Positions 5,691 through 12,171 of a DNA stretch of 15,816 nt are shown here, piece by piece. The stretch comes from UBA10107 sp964572885. Lineage in GTDB: Archaea; Nanobdellota; Nanobdellia; Woesearchaeales; UBA10107. Under the pieces are notes generated by a model that was not told where the DNA came from, ran no database searches, and saw only the letters and a program-made list of their open reading frames with translations. The DNA lies in assembly GCA_964572885.1 (NCBI GenBank), contig CAZNFC010000016.1:1-15816 (forward strand), read 5' to 3'. Both the position numbers and the translations under genes were made by a program. Within the stretch, counting starts at the first letter, position 1. Each line of letters begins with the position of its first letter.

Positions 5691-6540
5691 AATTTATCTT
5701 CTCTATCAGTTTTTTCGATTTTCCTGATGTTTTTTCAATCTCTTTTATCAGTTTAGTAAGTTCTTTAAGCGCCTTTACTTCATCATCCTGTAGAATCAGT
5801 CTTATATCTTCAGCATAATCCTGGTATGAAGATATCATATCAAATTCATTCACTGCTTTCTCTATTACATCTGCAGATTCATGAGCATTATTTATCAGAG
5901 TAAGATTAAATATCAGGATTTGCTCTGCTAATAGCTCAAAATTATCATAGTATCTCTTGTTTTCTTTTAATATTTTCTTGACTTTATGTCCTGCTTTTTT
6001 CAATGTTTCTAATTTTATTATATGCTTCTGAAGTTTTCCCGTTCTAACTACCAATGATTTTATGCTTGACTTCTGAAACATCTTTCCGAAAAATGATTTT
6101 CTTTTGTTTAGCTCCTGAAGCTTGTATTCTCCAAATTCCCCGTATCTTATTGAATTTGACACATCGCTGATGTATTTTAATTTCAAATAATCCAGCGCAG
6201 TTGTTACTTGTATCAAAACTTCATCATGATAAAGGTTTGCCTGATCCTTTGTCATCTCTTTCGAATGCTTAGTAAGGAAATCAAGATCTTCAATGACTTT
6301 GGAATTCATCATTTTCAATTCCTGATGCAAGACATCAAATGTATCGGCTAATCCCGATTGCAGAGTATTTATGATTTTTTTTATTGTTTCCCTTGCTTTC
6401 TCGATATCATGTATTTGTATCTGTCTTAGAAGAACGTGATTTTCAGAAATTATTTCATTTCTTTTTTTGATGCTGTCAATAGAATCCTGTTTTATGAATC
6501 TTATTTCAGGTTGGTTTTCCTTTATCGCAGATACATCCAT
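5680..6540 (-). CDS. Helical coiled-coil protein of unknown function
   Basis: A 286-residue soluble, highly charged and Lys/Glu-rich protein. Helices appear to run through most of it: about 40-115 (ARETIKKIINTLQSGLADTF onward), 120-150, and 175-285. A basic patch, LNKRKSFFGKMFQKSSIKS, lies near the middle. No enzyme motif is seen, and helical-bundle scaffold proteins look like this. First gene of a probable four-gene operon. I prefer the start at 6540: GAGG lies 7 nt before this ATG and a TATA box (6576-6586) 41 nt upstream. An ATG at 6588 is possible, since a second TATA lies 27 nt before it, and the frame stays open to 6609. The specific family is not recognised. Confidence 0.78.
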   Translation of the reverse strand: MDVSAIKENQPEIRFIKQDSIDSIKKRNEIISENHVLLRQIQIHDIEKARETIKKIINTLQSGLADTFDVLHQELKMMNSKVIEDLDFLTKHSKEMTKDQANLYHDEVLIQVTTALDYLKLKYISDVSNSIRYGEFGEYKLQELNKRKSFFGKMFQKSSIKSLVVRTGKLQKHIIKLETLKKAGHKVKKILKENKRYYDNFELLAEQILIFNLTLINNAHESADVIEKAVNEFDMISSYQDYAEDIRLILQDDEVKALKELTKLIKEIEKTSGKSKKLIEKINYAS

Positions 6541-6575
6541 TCGGCAGCCTCTTTTGAATTTTAATTGCCTTATTT

Positions 6576-6586
6576 GCTTTATAAAC
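6576..6586 (-). promoter_or_regulatory. TATA box of the coiled-coil/PAC2 operon
   Basis: GTTTATAAAGC on the minus strand, 41 nt from the ATG at 6540, giving a leader of about 14 nt that contains GAGG. Confidence 0.55.
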
Positions 6587-6609
6587 ATTTCGTACTGGCA
6601 TAGAGACAA

Positions 6610-6620
6610 AATTTATATAT
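6610..6620. promoter_or_regulatory. Symmetrical TATA box, possibly bidirectional
   Basis: AATTTATATAT reads as a TATA box on both strands. For the plus-strand gene it lies about 38 nt before the ATG at 6653. For the minus strand it lies 27 nt before the alternative ATG at 6588. Confidence 0.5.
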
Positions 6621-6652
6621 GGAGGGCTCATATTTATTGAAAAGGTGATATG

Positions 6653-6835
6653 ATGAAATTCATTAAAAGTTTGTTAAGCTCAAAAACAGCACAATTAGGC
6701 TGGATCGAGATGAAATACTGGTTTGTCGGATTCTTGATAGGGATCATTGTTGGACTTGTGCTGACTTATCTTGCAAATAATGGGATATTGATTCCATTCA
6801 AGCTTGGATTCTTATGTCCTGCTCCGGTTAAATAA
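6653..6835 (+). CDS. Small single-pass membrane protein
   Basis: A 60-residue protein counted from the second of two adjacent ATGs. That ATG is 3 nt after the ribosome-binding site GGTGAT (6644-6649); the first ATG (6650) abuts it directly. A basic N terminus is followed by KTAQLGWIEMKYWFVGF and a Gly-rich hydrophobic helix (about 24-43), then a short tail with one Cys. The basic residue, A-Q, Glu and long hydrophobic run loosely resemble an archaeal class III (pilin-type) signal, but the Glu sits one place later than usual. It may instead be a simple membrane peptide. It ends exactly where the convergent five-TM protein ends, with no intergenic base. Confidence 0.7.
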   Translation: MKFIKSLLSSKTAQLGWIEMKYWFVGFLIGIIVGLVLTYLANNGILIPFKLGFLCPAPVK

Positions 6836-8140
6836 TTAAGAAGTAAGCAATTCGCCTTTTATTGCAGGAGCTTTGTTAAGTTCTTTGTTTACTTCAATAA
6901 TCAGTGCTTCAAGATCAGTAAGTACTTCTCTTTGTTTCTCACTTGCAGTTTCGACGTCTCTGTCTATGTATATCAAAGAATTTCTAATTTTTGTTAACCT
7001 TTCTTTTATTGTTCCATCTATTGCGATCTGATTTCTTCGTGAATAATCATAAACTAAGTTTAAGTCTGGTTCTATTTTATTTAAATCTTCAACTACTTCT
7101 GCAAGAATTGATGCAGTTTCATCGTGAAGTTTTAATATTCCCTTTTCTATTGCATCTATTTCTTCTGTTGTTTTATCTTTTGATCTGTATAATTGTTCAA
7201 TTTTATGCATTCCTGATATTTGCTTATATGTCCCTCTCCTTAATTTTCTGAAATAACTGAATGCTCCTGTTGCAGCAGGTTTAAGTTGATCAACAAAGAA
7301 AGACATGAATGCCTGAGATCTTTCTGCAGTCATCACTCCCTTTTTCATTGCATCATCAATTGCAGCAATCAAATCTTTATTTCTTGACTGGATTAATTCA
7401 ATCTTTCTTAGCTCTTCTTTTTCATTGACAAAATCATTAAGTTCTCTTGTTTTCCATTTGTTTGTTCTTTTTTCAAGATTCTTTGAAAGATAACCATAGG
7501 CACTTTCGATATCTCCGCCAGCTCCAGATGATGCGAATATCATGATTACATTATATACCAACAAAATAAAACATATTGCTATCGCCAAATTTATCATACT
7601 CACTATGTTATATAGCGGTCCTGTTCCAAATCCTGTATTCAAGGCACTGAATGAAGGAAGAACTTTAAACTTTATTACGCTCAAAAGACCTAATGCAACT
7701 GCATATACGAAGGATTGTAAAGTATGTCCAACTTCTTTGCTACTTGTTAATCCTTTTATTATTTTTGCACCAAGGAAAGCCAAAATTATGATTCCTATGA
7801 AAATTCCATTTATGAAAACGCCTGCAGAAGAATCAGCTATTGTTTTTACAAGTTCAAGAGGTACTGCGAACATTGTGATTGCTGATACACAAAATGCAAC
7901 AACAGTAGCAATCCTGGTATTTGGTTTGCCATCTTTTTTTAATGCCGTCGAGGCTCCAACGTATATTAATGCAAATAAAAGCACTCCAAGAAGTATTTTT
8001 GCTATGACATAAATATCAGGATTTGTAAAAGTAGATATTCTTATCCATCCAAAGATTACATCGAAAGGTCCTTGCTGCGCAAATACAAACGGTACTGCAA
8101 ACAAAGAAGCTAAAATCCAGCTAAAACCTCTCTTTTTCAT
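6836..8140 (-). CDS. Signal-peptide, five-TM protein with long helical cytoplasmic domain
   Basis: A 434-residue protein. Residues 1-21 are a cleavable-type signal peptide (MKKRG, hydrophobic core, then VFA-QQG). Five membrane spans follow at about 43-66, 77-96, 106-129, 138-158 and 177-203. Basic loops (KKDGKPNTR after the first span, KIIKG after the third) place the C terminus in the cytoplasm. Residues 207-434 are soluble, charged and helical, ending in heptad-rich segments (SILAEVVEDLNKIEPDLN; DVETASEKQREVLTDL). I do not recognise the family; a membrane scaffold or part of a secretion or envelope machine is possible. A TATA box (8164-8171) 28 nt before the ATG predicts a leaderless mRNA. 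Confidence 0.8.
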   Translation of the reverse strand: MKKRGFSWILASLFAVPFVFAQQGPFDVIFGWIRISTFTNPDIYVIAKILLGVLLFALIYVGASTALKKDGKPNTRIATVVAFCVSAITMFAVPLELVKTIADSSAGVFINGIFIGIIILAFLGAKIIKGLTSSKEVGHTLQSFVYAVALGLLSVIKFKVLPSFSALNTGFGTGPLYNIVSMINLAIAICFILLVYNVIMIFASSGAGGDIESAYGYLSKNLEKRTNKWKTRELNDFVNEKEELRKIELIQSRNKDLIAAIDDAMKKGVMTAERSQAFMSFFVDQLKPAATGAFSYFRKLRRGTYKQISGMHKIEQLYRSKDKTTEEIDAIEKGILKLHDETASILAEVVEDLNKIEPDLNLVYDYSRRNQIAIDGTIKERLTKIRNSLIYIDRDVETASEKQREVLTDLEALIIEVNKELNKAPAIKGELLTS

Positions 8141-8163
8141 TTAAAGATAAATCAGTTGAGAAA

Positions 8164-8171
8164 CTTATAAA
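8164..8171 (-). promoter_or_regulatory. TATA box of the five-TM gene
   Basis: TTTATAAG on the minus strand, centred about 28 nt before the ATG at 8140. Confidence 0.65.
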
Positions 8172-8176
8172 CGTTT

Positions 8177-8437
8177 CTATTCAATTTTGGCTTCTTTGCC
8201 TAATGCCTGGCCTGGTATTCCCTTATCAAATATTGCTCTTACAACACCGTTTCTTCCATGGACGGATGAAATCTTCCCTGAGATGTTAGTTCCTTTTGCG
8301 TTTGTCCATGTTATTTTCTTATTCACTAACTTTTGAGCAGCATCTTTGGATTTGACTCCCTCTACATGTACTATGACTTGATTGCTTGCTCTTTGATTTC
8401 TTCTTGAGCCTCTGAAATTTGATATCAATGCTTTCAT
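8177..8437 (-). CDS. rpl35ae: Large-subunit ribosomal protein L35ae (eL33)
   Basis: An 86-residue protein of normal length for the family. It starts MKALISNFRGSRRNQ and contains NQVIVHVEGVKSKDAAQKLV, the KITWTNAKGTNISGKI strand pair, SSVHGRNGVVRAIF, and the ending GIPGQALGKEAKIE. This small beta-barrel protein binds 23S rRNA in the large subunit of archaeal and eukaryotic ribosomes and is absent from bacteria. TATA box CTTTATAAAG (8460-8469) is 28 nt before the ATG, so the mRNA is probably leaderless. The gene is divergent from the nucleotidyltransferase and followed by the promoter of the five-TM gene. Confidence 0.95.
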   Translation of the reverse strand: MKALISNFRGSRRNQRASNQVIVHVEGVKSKDAAQKLVNKKITWTNAKGTNISGKISSVHGRNGVVRAIFDKGIPGQALGKEAKIE

Positions 8438-8459
8438 AGTAAATTTGATTTCCTGGGTG

Positions 8460-8469
8460 CTTTATAAAG
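8460..8469 (-). promoter_or_regulatory. TATA box of the L35ae gene
   Basis: CTTTATAAAG, identical to the rpoL TATA, centred 28 nt before the ATG at 8437. Confidence 0.75.
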
Positions 8470-8512
8470 GTTACTTTATATCCGATGTTATCACTATTGA
8501 GTAGATAATAAA

Positions 8513-8527
8513 CGAAAGGTTTATATA
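8513..8527 (+). promoter_or_regulatory. BRE/TATA promoter overlapping an upstream ATG
   Basis: CGAAAGG directly followed by TTTATATA is a strong archaeal BRE plus TATA. It covers the first possible ATG (8527). Transcription should therefore begin near 8549, just before the next in-frame ATG at 8554. Confidence 0.6.
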
Positions 8528-8553
8528 TGAGTAAGACCAATCATAGTATTCTA

Positions 8554-9345
8554 ATGACACTATCTTCAACATCAGTAAAATTGGCAGAAGGCCATACAAT
8601 CGATGATAAAATTGTGCAAGACACTGCTCGGTCTCTATCTGGGCTAAAAGCTGCATATGCCGTCAATGGAGGTATGGCCGTTCAAACATATCTGCCATCT
8701 ACTTTCCACAGGGTCTCTACAGATCTTGACTTGATGACAGCCATGTCAATGTCGTCTTCATCTTTCAAGTCATATATCGCTCCTGTACAGGAGATTTTAC
8801 ATAAACTAGGATATCAATCAGAAACAAGAACATCGGCAAGAGAACATTTTGATCTCCAAATTTCAGGAGCAGACGGAGAAAGTTTCCAATTACAGACTTC
8901 TAAGAAATCACATAATAACTTTGAGAAAAATAGGCATAAAATTGAAAGAGAGATATCGAATGCAACAACAGGATTTATTGGTATGACACCTGTTAAGGTG
9001 TTACGTCCTGAAGATATAATCCTTCGTAAACTTATGAGAGTACTTCGTTTTGAAGATATATTCGGATTCTCTCCAATTCCCAAAGGAGATTTACAAGAAC
9101 AGCTTGCAAATGTCAGGGAGTTAAGGAGTGATGTTCTTTCACGTGTTGATAATTTAGAATACTCAGACATAGCTCGTTTGAGGTTGTCTGCAGATCTTTA
9201 CGATATATCTGCTATGCTGGAACATCAAAATTTTGACAGAAAATATTTTAGAGAAGGATTAAGTGTGTGGGATTATATGCAAAAAAACAATGAAAGAACT
9301 AAGAGAGTCTGTATTGCTATAAATCCAAAACTTGCAGAATTCTAA
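8554..9345 (+). CDS. AbiEii/AbiGii-like nucleotidyltransferase, orphan
   Basis: A 263-residue protein; an in-frame ATG at 8527 would add 9 residues but lies in the TATA box. The nucleotidyltransferase signature is clear: VNGGMAVQTYLP followed by RVSTDLDLM, giving the GG motif and the metal-binding DxD. The region MTPVKVLRPEDIILRKLMR is characteristic of AbiEii/DUF1814-type enzymes (family positions for core helices). Such proteins are the toxin half of type IV toxin-antitoxin or abortive-infection systems, where a transcription-factor-like AbiEi antitoxin precedes them. Here the upstream neighbour is ribosomal L35ae on the other strand, so no partner is visible. Its stop shares a CTAA tetramer with the TctA-like gene. 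Confidence 0.8.
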   Translation: MTLSSTSVKLAEGHTIDDKIVQDTARSLSGLKAAYAVNGGMAVQTYLPSTFHRVSTDLDLMTAMSMSSSSFKSYIAPVQEILHKLGYQSETRTSAREHFDLQISGADGESFQLQTSKKSHNNFEKNRHKIEREISNATTGFIGMTPVKVLRPEDIILRKLMRVLRFEDIFGFSPIPKGDLQEQLANVRELRSDVLSRVDNLEYSDIARLRLSADLYDISAMLEHQNFDRKYFREGLSVWDYMQKNNERTKRVCIAINPKLAEF

Positions 9346-10553
9346 AGCATCAGATATAATATGATCGGTATCAATAAGCATGCCATCGAGTGATTTCTTC
9401 CGACACCGACTATTCCTGGTATTATTCCTATCGCGGAAGCTGTAATTAAAATCAACAACCCGATAAATCCTGAGAAATAAAACACTAAAGAAGTCACAAA
9501 TATTATTATTGAAATACAAAGCAAGGAATAATTCACCTTGGTTATTATTCTTGAGAAGAATTTTGCAAAGAACATCGTAAGGAATATTCCGATGCTTCCT
9601 GCGATCAATGCAACAGCCATCAATGTCAAAAACAGATTGAAGTCAACATTTCCTGCTATTTTCTGCACAACGACTATCGAACCGTTCCTTGCTTTGTCTA
9701 TTGTGTATAAAGTTACTAAACTCAGCATCATTGAAACTGTTCCTATTGCCCCGACTAATACGAGATACATGTAATCTTTAGTCTTTCCGACTAAACCGGA
9801 ACCTAATATTCCTGCCTGAGAAGGACCCATTCCCGGAAATATCGAAACTAAAGTTCCTGAGATTGTTCCTGCAAATATTGATTTTACTAACTCCCATTTA
9901 GGAATCTCAAGTTCATTGCTTATCCTTTGTTCAGGGATATTCACTTTCTGGGAGATTGATGTTATCAACATAGAGATCCCGAATAATCCTGATAGCATAG
10001 GGAACAAAGGATCTTTTATTCCAAGACTGAATGTCAATAAACCAAGAACACCTGAAATAATCACTATGAAAGATGCCCAGAATTTTCCCTTTATACCCTT
10101 TTCTCTGAATATCATGAATAAGACGACAGCAATCAAAATTATTCCAATGTAGCTTTCAAGATAATTGAATATGAAAGGAACAGCTACAAGCAAAATCGGA
10201 AGCAGCATTATTGTAGTCAGCAAACCAAGATAACTTCCTATGACTGCAAGTTTTACAGCTTCAAAACCTCTACCTTCCAATAATAAGACATGTCCCGGAA
10301 GGACAGAAAGTATGGTGCTTTCTTCAGGAGCTCCTAAAAAACATGAAGGGATGAAATCAAGGAATGTATGAACGATGCTCATGGCGACTATTATTGTAAT
10401 CACGAATAAAGGAGAGAAATACTGAGTCAACGCAGGAGCTATCGTCAATAATAAAGTTGCAACAAGATTGATATGAACTCCTGGAGTCAGGCCTGTAACG
10501 ATTCCAAGACTTGATCCAATGGCTATAGCCGCCAGGATCTCAAGCCAGAGCAC
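9342..10553 (-). CDS. TctA-family (DUF112/PF01970-like) membrane permease
   Basis: A 403-residue protein with about ten hydrophobic spans. The N-terminal repeat begins with GIVTGLTPGVHINL and a second, related repeat carries GTISGTLVSIFPGMGPSQAG. This internal duplication of a G-x-PG motif is the hallmark of TctA permeases. Bacterial TctA (about 500 aa) works with TctB and a periplasmic TctC to import tricarboxylates; neither partner is visible, and the shorter length is as in archaeal stand-alone members. The substrate is unknown. The start is GTG at 10553, supported by GAGGT six nt upstream and an in-frame TAG just before that. A weak TATA-like CATAAAATT lies near 10600. Confidence 0.85.
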   Translation of the reverse strand: MLWLEILAAIAIGSSLGIVTGLTPGVHINLVATLLLTIAPALTQYFSPLFVITIIVAMSIVHTFLDFIPSCFLGAPEESTILSVLPGHVLLLEGRGFEAVKLAVIGSYLGLLTTIMLLPILLVAVPFIFNYLESYIGIILIAVVLFMIFREKGIKGKFWASFIVIISGVLGLLTFSLGIKDPLFPMLSGLFGISMLITSISQKVNIPEQRISNELEIPKWELVKSIFAGTISGTLVSIFPGMGPSQAGILGSGLVGKTKDYMYLVLVGAIGTVSMMLSLVTLYTIDKARNGSIVVVQKIAGNVDFNLFLTLMAVALIAGSIGIFLTMFFAKFFSRIITKVNYSLLCISIIIFVTSLVFYFSGFIGLLILITASAIGIIPGIVGVGRNHSMACLLIPIILYLML

Positions 10554-10669
10554 TTCTGGACCTCTTTTCTAGTTCATTTTTGATGTGTATTCCCGGAGTA
10601 ATTTTATGTGAACCCCCAAATTTTTCATTGTCGTCCTACAACTATACTTTTTTGAAATTATGCCGTTGG

Positions 10670-11215
10670 TTATTTCATCTTAAATTTCTTATGCTCTTTC
10701 CACATATCTATACCGTCCACGACCTTTGTTTGACGTAAGATTGTAATGTTATCAAATGAGCAGTTAAATGTTCTTTCTTTTCCTTTGAGAAAAGTCATAA
10801 CTTTATTATATTTCTCCCCGCACTTTTCTGCAATGGTTGCATGAAAATGCAGATTTTCAGCATCGAATTGATTCCATGTCATCCACTTTAATTTCCTCAT
10901 TTCTCTAATGAATTCTTTAAAAGTATTCTTTGCTTTTTTCGATAGCTTTACATTGAGGAAGATCGTATTCGGGGGAAAGCTAGAAAATCCCTTAATTTTC
11001 ACTGGCGTCTTTTTATGCTTTTTACAGAACTCAGCTACGACTCTTTCAACTTCCTTGATTTTCTTAGTCTCAAATGGATATTTCAGCGTAAAATGTGCCG
11101 GTATCGCCTGTCTTTTTGTAAATGTAAGATTAAACTTCTTTGATATGTCATTAACTAACTTCTTCTGAAATTTCTTTACATCTCCTCTTAATGCACAGTA
11201 CATGGCATATCTCAT
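10670..11215 (-). CDS. 2H-superfamily RNA phosphodiesterase/ligase (LigT-like)
   Basis: A 181-residue protein with the two catalytic HxT motifs of the 2H superfamily: HFTLKYPF near residue 41 and HFHATIAE near residue 123. Length and spacing fit two-lobed 2'-5' RNA ligase-like enzymes. In archaea these act as 2',3'-cyclic phosphodiesterases on RNA ends, for example in tRNA or other RNA processing. The sequence is basic, which fits RNA binding. I chose the ATG at 11215 because the TATA (about 11239-11249) lies 29 nt before it. An ATG at 11224, preceded by GGTG, would add three residues but lies only about 20 nt from that TATA. Confidence 0.85.
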   Translation of the reverse strand: MRYAMYCALRGDVKKFQKKLVNDISKKFNLTFTKRQAIPAHFTLKYPFETKKIKEVERVVAEFCKKHKKTPVKIKGFSSFPPNTIFLNVKLSKKAKNTFKEFIREMRKLKWMTWNQFDAENLHFHATIAEKCGEKYNKVMTFLKGKERTFNCSFDNITILRQTKVVDGIDMWKEHKKFKMK

Positions 11216-11238
11216 GGTTTTCATTAAATGGCACCTTA

Positions 11239-11249
11239 TTTTTAAATAT
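11239..11249 (-). promoter_or_regulatory. TATA box of the 2H phosphodiesterase gene
   Basis: ATATTTAAAAA on the minus strand, about 29 nt before the ATG at 11215. Confidence 0.5.
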
Positions 11250-11293
11250 TGGGGTGTATTGCTTTTGTTAATACAAACATCAAAATCGATGAA

Positions 11294-11395
11294 ATGAAAC
11301 TTTCTCAGTTTCAGAAGCCTGTTACAATCCCAAAACAGCTCCCTATCAATATTGCGCTGAATATTTCAATAAACATTTTAGTTGAGAAAACATAA
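11294..11395 (+). CDS. Possible 33-aa ORF in an intergenic region
   Basis: In the gap between 11225 and 11452 the plus strand holds an ATG-started frame reading MKLSQFQKPVTIPKQLPINI and then Ile/Asn-rich sequence ending VEKT. The core VTIPKQL resembles the start of an AbrB-type DNA-binding hairpin, so it might be a remnant of such a gene, but it is too short to be sure. A TATA-like TTTAAATATT (11241-11250) lies about 48 nt upstream, and there is no good ribosome-binding site. I see nothing else in this gap apart from the terminator at its right end. Confidence 0.2.
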   Translation: MKLSQFQKPVTIPKQLPINIALNISINILVEKT

Positions 11396-11416
11396 CTGAT
11401 TCATAATGTTTTGCAT

Positions 11417-11450
11417 AATCAAATAAATTAAAAATAAAAAAGAAAGAAGC
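11417..11450 (-). terminator. Oligo-U terminator after the 52-aa membrane protein gene
   Basis: Directly after the stop codon (11453) the minus strand is almost pure T: TTGCTTCTTTCTTTTTTA followed by TTTTTAATTTATTTG. Dense T-runs are the known signal for archaeal RNA polymerase termination. Confidence 0.6.
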
Positions 11451-11452
11451 AA

Positions 11453-11611
11453 TTATTTCATGCTTCTCTTAAGCTTTGCAATACCAACCACTAGCCAACC
11501 TAATCCAATTAGCCATGTGTTGTATGCTGTCAATGCTGATCCTACACCAGCTGCTTGAAGCAAAAGCAACGCTCCAATAATAGTTGTTATCCAACCTGTT
11601 AAACTTGTCAT
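11453..11611 (-). CDS. 52-aa two-helix membrane protein
   Basis: A short minus-strand gene encoding MTSLTGWITTIIGALLLLQA, then AGVGSALTAYNTWLIGLGWL and a basic tail ending KLKRSMK. Two hydrophobic helices, joined by a short small-residue turn, span the membrane, and the positive tail suggests a cytoplasmic C terminus. It has excellent expression signals: GAGGTGA four nt before the ATG, a TATA box 40 nt upstream, and a U-rich terminator right after the stop. I do not recognise a family. Small hydrophobic hairpin proteins of this kind are frequent in DPANN archaea, but this comparison is from general knowledge. Confidence 0.85.
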   Translation of the reverse strand: MTSLTGWITTIIGALLLLQAAGVGSALTAYNTWLIGLGWLVVGIAKLKRSMK

Positions 11612-11645
11612 ATATTCACCTCTTAAAGTGGTATTTTAGGAATAA

Positions 11646-11657
11646 GTATATTTAAAG
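11646..11657 (-). promoter_or_regulatory. TATA box of the 52-aa membrane protein gene
   Basis: CTTTAAATATAC on the minus strand, about 40 nt before the ATG at 11611, leaving a leader of about 14 nt with GAGGTGA. The four-hairpin element lies immediately upstream. Confidence 0.7.
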
Positions 11658-11746
11658 TTTGCGAATAGCGAACGCAATCTCGACGAAGTCGAGCTGCGCA
11701 CATCGAGGGGTTACCTCGATTGTGCCTTGCACGGCTATGCCGGGCA
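11658..11746. repeat. GC-rich chain of four hairpins
   Basis: Four consecutive perfect or near-perfect inverted repeats fill about 90 bp. (1) TTGCG 11659-11663 pairs CGCAA 11673-11677. (2) CTCGAC-GAA-GTCGAG lies at 11679-11693. (3) GCACA+TCGAGG 11698-11708 pairs CCTCGA+TGTGC 11714-11725 with a GGTTA loop and one bulged T, an 11-bp stem. (4) TGC-A-CGGC-TAT-GCCG-G-GCA lies at 11728-11746. The GC content is far above the surroundings. It sits between the stop of the OB-fold gene and the promoter of the 52-aa gene. It could be a structured RNA, a termination or processing element, or a mobile palindromic repeat. Confidence 0.6.
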
Positions 11747-11751
11747 TTGTC

Positions 11752-12087
11752 TTACTTTATTACTCTCAATTCATTGCCTATGAACTGCATCGTTCCATTC
11801 CTATCTTTAGTCGCCTGTCCTGTTATTTCCACATAATCTCCCTTGTGCAGGTCAACTGGGTAGTTTTTAAATAACACAACAGTCAATTCATCCTCTTTCT
11901 TTAAATCAATAAAAGTCACTTTGCTTGTCTGGGTTATCCTGTTTATTTCTCCTTTCACAAGATAATTCTGGTCTTCTTCAAGTATAGGACTCTGGACAGG
12001 TTTTATTATCTGCGATAAAAGAAATAAAATAAATATGCCGAGTATCCCGAATATCAACGAAATCTTCAATAAAGTCTTTTCTTGCAT
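11752..12087 (-). CDS. Membrane-anchored OB-fold protein
   Basis: A 111-residue protein. Residues about 8-29 are one hydrophobic helix (ISLIFGILGIFILFLLSQII) near the N terminus. The rest reads as a single OB-fold barrel of five strands: YLVKGEINRITQTSKVTFID, then LTVVLFKNYPVDLHKGDYVEI, GQATKDRNGTMQFI and ELRVIK. This arrangement is typical of nucleic-acid or oligosaccharide-binding folds held at the membrane surface; the ligand is unknown. The start at 12087 (MQEKT) is 27 nt from the TATA at 12111-12119. A TTG three codons upstream would extend it but does not fit the promoter spacing. Divergent from lonB. Confidence 0.85.
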   Translation of the reverse strand: MQEKTLLKISLIFGILGIFILFLLSQIIKPVQSPILEEDQNYLVKGEINRITQTSKVTFIDLKKEDELTVVLFKNYPVDLHKGDYVEITGQATKDRNGTMQFIGNELRVIK

Positions 12088-12110
12088 ACTTGTCAAAATA
12101 AGGACTAACT

Positions 12111-12119
12111 AATAAATTT
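12111..12119 (-). promoter_or_regulatory. TATA box of the OB-fold gene
   Basis: AAATTTATT on the minus strand, 27 nt before the ATG at 12087. Confidence 0.55.
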
Positions 12120-12130
12120 TTGTTAGTAAC

Positions 12131-12140
12131 CTTTAAATAC
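12131..12140 (+). promoter_or_regulatory. Probable distal TATA box of lonB
   Basis: CTTTAAATAC would start transcription near 12161, giving a leader of about 63 nt before the lonB ATG. This is unusually long for this region. A second TATA-like TTTTAAAATA lies at about 12177-12186. Confidence 0.5.
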
Positions 12141-12171
12141 CACCATTTGATGACTAAAGATAGGGGGATTC

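Noticed and set aside
10569..10628. A 19-codon minus-strand ORF (starting MKNLGVHIK) just before the TctA-like gene
   Set aside because: No ribosome-binding site, and the nearest TATA-like sequence is only about 19 nt away. It is probably chance, though a leader peptide cannot be excluded.
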